NCBI GenBank assembly: GCA_002420015.1
Contig: DIHF01000069.1
Span: 2,803-28,755, forward strand
Direction: 5' to 3'
DNA length: 25,953 nt
DNA from: Micavibrio sp. UBA5703
GTDB lineage: Bacteria; Pseudomonadota; Alphaproteobacteria; Micavibrionales; Micavibrionaceae
A program made the position numbers and the translations under genes. Of this stretch, positions 22,593-25,953 are shown piece after piece. How positions within the stretch are numbered: position 1 is the stretch's first letter; each line of letters starts with the position of its first letter. The notes under the pieces are model-generated. The model worked only from the letters and a program-made list of their open reading frames with translations. It had not been told where the DNA came from and ran no database searches.

Positions 22593-24392
22593 TCATGGAT
22601 CAACCCCGATCAAAAGCCTGAAGGACATATTGGTGACCTCCGGCTTGCCTTCTTTCATTTCGCCATTGATAGAGTAAAACACAATCCGCCCGCGCAAACC
22701 ACCGCTTTGCGCCTCCATCTGCAATTCCGTTTTTTCGTGCAGCTTCCCGGTTTCCATCTCTTTGGCGACATAACCGCCCACGTCAAACCGCAAGGGCATC
22801 GCGCCGCCGACCTTAACAATAAGAACCTGCCCCTCAACACTGGCCTCAATCTCCGGCATGCGGATGTCGTCCTGTGCGGGCCATTTCATTTCCCATTTGC
22901 TCGCGCCGTTTTCGGGCCGCAGATACACGTATTGCGAGTCCAGAACGTAATCGAATCCGCGCACGTCAATACCCGGATTACCGCCATTGCGCCCGCCGTA
23001 ATTGTTATAGCTGAACTGGTTTTCCTGCGGCAGCTGGAAATAAGGGCCGACATATTCAAACCCCATTTCCTCGGTGATCTTGTAAGAGCCAGGAAACATC
23101 CACGTCTCACCCGGTTTTTCCAGCCAGGGCCGCAGCCATTCATCCCGCTTGGTCTGGTTCAGGTAATCGATAATCGAGGAAATATTCTGCCGGTCCGCGA
23201 AAGGGATTTCCTTTTGCGTCTTGACGATCTTGCCCCCCTGTAAAATTTCATACTGCGTCAGCAGTTTTTCTAACCTGTGAAACTGCGAGTTGCCGGAAAC
23301 GCTCACCCCGCCCCACGGCCCGAAAGAGGCCAGCGCCATCAGAACCGCCAGCGTCGCCGGAATGAATTTGATCGGCGGTTTTTTAATTGTGAACGCCACT
23401 GCAACAATCGCAAACCACACCGCCGACAGCGCCACAAGGTATCTTTGCTCGGTAATGCCGTATTCCCCAATCCGCACGCCGATCGCCAGAAACTGCATCG
23501 CCACGGGAATGAGAAGCGCCGGGAAGAAAAAGCGATGAACGAACCGCAGCAGCGGCGTGCCGGTTTCACGGAGCGGCCAGCTAAAAAGATAGGTCAGAAC
23601 CCCCGCCGCGCCGAAGCCCGAAACCATGTAGGACAAATGCCCCTTGGGCAGCTCCCCCACCACAAGAATCTTCACGAAATAGGCGTACAAAATAAGCATG
23701 TAAATCGCCACCAGCGGCGCGGCGATCCAGTTGACCATGAAGGCCAGCCCCGGCGGGTCGTTGCATTCTTCTTTCACAAAAGAAAATTTCTTCGGCACCC
23801 ACGACAGCGCATAAAGCGGCCCCAGCAGAATGCAGGAGAACGACCAGATATCGCCGTAAATCTTTTCATCGAACTTGAGGTCGAACAGGTAATGAACACT
23901 CAGCAACGCCAGCGACAACCCGCCCGCCATCACGATCCCGGCGATATAGGCCATCGCCACGCCGAACCATGTCATGCGGTTGAAGAACCAGAATGAAAGA
24001 TCGTCGTTATTCTTTATAACATACCCCGCGACGACAACCGCCAGCAGCAATGCGGGAATGATGTAGATAAGATGCAGGCCCCATTGCGGCGACATAAAGA
24101 TAATCGCGCCCATTCCGGCAAAAACCGGAATCCCCGCCGCCAGATATTTTGCATGGTCCCAGCCCTTGCTCTCCGCCAGCAGCTTCGCCGCGCCGAACCA
24201 GAAATACCCGCAAACCGAGAGGACCGCGATCCTGCCGAAAAACTCCTCATCGTCGTCAATCAGATCGTGGATGACAGCAAAAACAACGGCGAACAACACC
24301 GCCACGCACGCGGCCGACAGCGGAAACCGCTTTGCGGTTTCCTTCAGGCCACCTACGGGGAACAGAAAAGAAAGTTTTTTAAGCATGCTCAT
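22593..24392 (-). CDS. DUF4153 multi-pass membrane protein
   Basis: This 599-residue protein has about eleven or twelve hydrophobic helices in the first two thirds. The DUF4153 hallmark region is LLRFVHRFFFPALLIPVAMQFLAIGVRIGEYGITEQRYLV (roughly 280-320). A soluble C-terminal part of about 220 residues starts near FHRLEKLLTQYEILQGGKI and is probably extracytoplasmic. The family has no established function. ATG 24392 is preceded by AAAAGGA about 10 bp upstream; ATG 24386 is a close alternative. Repeats bound it on both sides (22554-22582 and 24412-24489). With the GIY-YIG gene it occupies the interval between serS and pcm where surE is often found. Confidence 0.88.
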   Translation of the reverse strand: MSMLKKLSFLFPVGGLKETAKRFPLSAACVAVLFAVVFAVIHDLIDDDEEFFGRIAVLSVCGYFWFGAAKLLAESKGWDHAKYLAAGIPVFAGMGAIIFMSPQWGLHLIYIIPALLLAVVVAGYVIKNNDDLSFWFFNRMTWFGVAMAYIAGIVMAGGLSLALLSVHYLFDLKFDEKIYGDIWSFSCILLGPLYALSWVPKKFSFVKEECNDPPGLAFMVNWIAAPLVAIYMLILYAYFVKILVVGELPKGHLSYMVSGFGAAGVLTYLFSWPLRETGTPLLRFVHRFFFPALLIPVAMQFLAIGVRIGEYGITEQRYLVALSAVWFAIVAVAFTIKKPPIKFIPATLAVLMALASFGPWGGVSVSGNSQFHRLEKLLTQYEILQGGKIVKTQKEIPFADRQNISSIIDYLNQTKRDEWLRPWLEKPGETWMFPGSYKITEEMGFEYVGPYFQLPQENQFSYNNYGGRNGGNPGIDVRGFDYVLDSQYVYLRPENGASKWEMKWPAQDDIRMPEIEASVEGQVLIVKVGGAMPLRFDVGGYVAKEMETGKLHEKTELQMEAQSGGLRGRIVFYSINGEMKEGKPEVTNMSFRLLIGVDP

Positions 24393-24411
24393 AAATCACT
24401 TATCCTTTTAC

Positions 24412-24489
24412 CGTCACCCCGGCGAAAGCCGGGGCCCATAGTGACTTTAATCTTCTACCGTATGGATCCCGGTTTTCACCGGGATGACG
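24412..24489. repeat. Intact REP-like palindrome between DUF4153 and serS
   Basis: Two 29-bp inverted arms (24412-24440 and 24461-24489) surround a 20-bp loop. Each arm is itself a hairpin: CCCCGGCgaaaGCCGGGG, and CCCGG..CCGGG with a T/C-rich loop. The left arm is identical to 22206-22234, and the loop resembles the 19 bases after that arm. The element ends 1 bp past the serS stop and could form a transcript end structure, although it has no T-tract of a classical terminator. Confidence 0.85.
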
Positions 24490-24490
24490 T

Positions 24491-25756
24491 TTAAGGTTTT
24501 TGTATCTTCCCAACCCCACCCATATAGGGCTTCAAAACATCCGGCACGGTAATGCCGCCGTCTTTCGGGTCGTAATAATTCTCCATCACCGCAATAAGCG
24601 CGCGGCCCACCGCCACGCCCGAACCGTTGAGCGTGTGCACGAACGTGTTTTTCCCATCCGCGTCCTTGAACCTTGCGTTCATGCGCCGCGCCTGGAAGTC
24701 GCCGCAGTTGGAGCAGCTCGAAATCTCGCGGTAGCGTTGCTGCCCCGGCAGCCAGACCTCGATGTCGTATGTTTTCGTACCGCCGAAACCCGTATCCCCG
24801 GCGCACAGAACAACGGTGCGATAGGGAAGGCCAAGTTTCTTCAGAACCGTTTCCGCGCAGCCTGTCATGCGCTCATGCTCGGCCTTCGACTCTTCGGGCT
24901 TTGTGATCGAGACCATCTCGACCTTATAGAACTGGTGCTGGCGGATCATGCCGCGCGTGTCCTTGCCCGCCGCCCCCGCCTCCGACCGGAAACACGGCGT
25001 AAAGGCCGTATAGCGGCGCGGCAGCGTTTCCGCCCCGACAATCGATTCCGCGACCATGTTCGTCAGCGGCACTTCGGATGTCGGAATCAAATAATGATCC
25101 GTCGTCGTCTGAAACCCGTTGTCGAATTTCGGCAACTGCCCCGTACCAAACAAAGCATTATCCTTGACCATCAGAGGCGGCGAGACTTCGGTGTAACCGT
25201 GCTCGCCCGTATGCGTATCCAGAAAGAACTGCGCCAGCGCGCGCTCCAGCCGCGCCAAGCCACCGCTTAAAATCGTAAACCGGCTGCCCGACATTTTCGC
25301 GGCGGTGTCGAAATCCATCAGGCCCAGTGCCTCGCCAATATCAAAATGCTCGGGCACCTTGTCCGTGCGCGGCTCGCCCCATTTGCGGACCTCCACGTTG
25401 CCGCTTTCGTCTTTGCCTTCGGGCACATCACCCGCCAGCATATTCGGCAGCCCCGCCAGATGCTGATTTAAGCTTTCCGCAATCGTGCGCTCGCGCTCCT
25501 CCAGCTCCGTCATGCGGTTCTTCATGGCCGTGACCTCGTCCATGACCTTTTGCGCATCGCCGCCAGCCTTCTTGATCTCGCCGATCTGTTTTGATTTTTC
25601 GTTGCGCTGGGCCTGCAATTCCTGCAATTCGGTCTGCAGGGCGCGGCGCTCCCCGTCCAGCTTCAGGATATCGGGCGTTTGCGGCGGCAATCCCCGCCGG
25701 CCCCAATTGGCATCAAATTCTTGCGGGTTGTCCCGTATGGCTTTCAAATCGAACAT
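24491..25756 (-). CDS. serS: Serine-tRNA ligase
   Basis: This enzyme charges tRNA-Ser, and the Sec tRNA where present, with serine. Its 421 residues are standard length. An N-terminal antiparallel coiled-coil tRNA-binding arm spans about 27-103. The class II core has PTSEVPLTN (225-233), motif 2 FRSEAGAAGKDTRGMIRQHQF (256-276) and motif 3 GSGVAVGRALIAVMENY (378-394). The serine-site region SSCSNCGDFQARR is intact. The start ATG 25756 agrees with the conserved MFDLKAIRDNP beginning, though only a weak GAGTG precedes it. The upstream region holds the large nested palindrome at 25773-25922. Confidence 0.98.
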   Translation of the reverse strand: MFDLKAIRDNPQEFDANWGRRGLPPQTPDILKLDGERRALQTELQELQAQRNEKSKQIGEIKKAGGDAQKVMDEVTAMKNRMTELEERERTIAESLNQHLAGLPNMLAGDVPEGKDESGNVEVRKWGEPRTDKVPEHFDIGEALGLMDFDTAAKMSGSRFTILSGGLARLERALAQFFLDTHTGEHGYTEVSPPLMVKDNALFGTGQLPKFDNGFQTTTDHYLIPTSEVPLTNMVAESIVGAETLPRRYTAFTPCFRSEAGAAGKDTRGMIRQHQFYKVEMVSITKPEESKAEHERMTGCAETVLKKLGLPYRTVVLCAGDTGFGGTKTYDIEVWLPGQQRYREISSCSNCGDFQARRMNARFKDADGKNTFVHTLNGSGVAVGRALIAVMENYYDPKDGGITVPDVLKPYMGGVGKIQKP

Positions 25757-25772
25757 TTTTTCACTCTAAACT

Positions 25773-25922
25773 AACCACAGATGAACACAGATAAACTCGG
25801 ATTATTAAACCACAAAGTAAAACAAAGTCAGACAAAGTAATATTAAAAAAACTTTGTTTCACTTTGCCTAACTTTGTGGTTCAAAAATTTTTATCAGTGT
25901 TCATCCGTGTTTATCTGTGGTT
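25773..25922. repeat. Nested double palindrome of decamer repeats upstream of serS
   Basis: The outer arms 25773-25802 and 25893-25922 are made of AACCACAGAT-type decamers and match inversely at about 25 of 30 bases. The inner arms 25808-25837 and 25852-25881 are made of decamers ending CAAAG, starting AACCACAAAG, and match inversely at about 26 of 30. Both inverted repeats start with AACCAC and have three units at 10-bp period. The structure begins 17 bp upstream of the serS start codon, so it must overlap or adjoin the serS promoter or leader. Confidence 0.85.
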
Positions 25923-25953
25923 TTAATATCTTATGGACGATATTTTCACAATC

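Noticed and set aside
25933..25953. Possible start of a plus-strand gene (ATG at 25933)
   Set aside because: Only seven codons are visible, there is no Shine-Dalgarno sequence, and the reverse strand could equally be the end of a gene. It cannot be judged from this window.

Overview
The window looks like part of an alphaproteobacterial chromosome. The main evidence is the minus-strand block serS - (DUF4153, GIY-YIG) - pcm - LysM/M23 lipoprotein - yajC - secD - secF - Mth938/NDUFAF3-like gene, with an NDUFAF6-like squalene/phytoene-synthase-fold gene and trmFO further along. Parts of this order recur in alphaproteobacteria. The genus cannot be fixed from the sequence; a Micavibrio- or Rhodospirillales-like lineage is possible, but that is a guess.

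Layout. Positions 1-7224 (minus) hold two tandem secreted right-handed beta-helix proteins: one of 1883 residues with four helix modules in the order A-B-C-A, and a second that runs off the left edge. trmFO (plus) diverges from them at 7365 and converges on an 80-residue unknown protein. Next come the NDUFAF6-like gene (minus), a 331-bp gene-free stretch with two imperfect palindromes, Fe-type sodB (plus), and a hybrid histidine kinase overlapping a single-domain response regulator (plus). A 179-bp MITE-like element separates the regulator from a convergent secreted 1012-residue repeat protein, which is the last gene of the minus-strand sec block. From 17068 to 25756 every gene is on the minus strand: Mth938-like, secF, secD, yajC, LysM/M23, pcm, GIY-YIG, DUF4153 and serS.

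How the genes relate. YajC-SecD-SecF assist Sec export, which would carry the beta-helix proteins, the 1012-residue protein and the lipoprotein. Homologues of two mitochondrial complex I assembly factors (NDUFAF3 and NDUFAF6 types) lie about 7.3 kb apart, separated by sodB, the two-component pair and the repeat protein. This looks like an interruption of a tighter ancestral order. TrmFO, SerS and Pcm are housekeeping tRNA and protein-maintenance enzymes.

The most notable non-coding content is repeat DNA. (1) CGTCAYCCCGG hairpin arms occur as a short intact palindrome at 24412-24489 and as a palindrome holding a GIY-YIG nuclease gene at 22206-22582. (2) A TA-flanked element at 13832-14010 has 18/19-matching terminal repeats whose outer bases are the stop codons of both flanking genes. 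(3) A family of palindromes built from short words spaced 8-10 bp apart lies upstream of trmFO, sodB and serS. No rRNA, tRNA or CRISPR array was seen.
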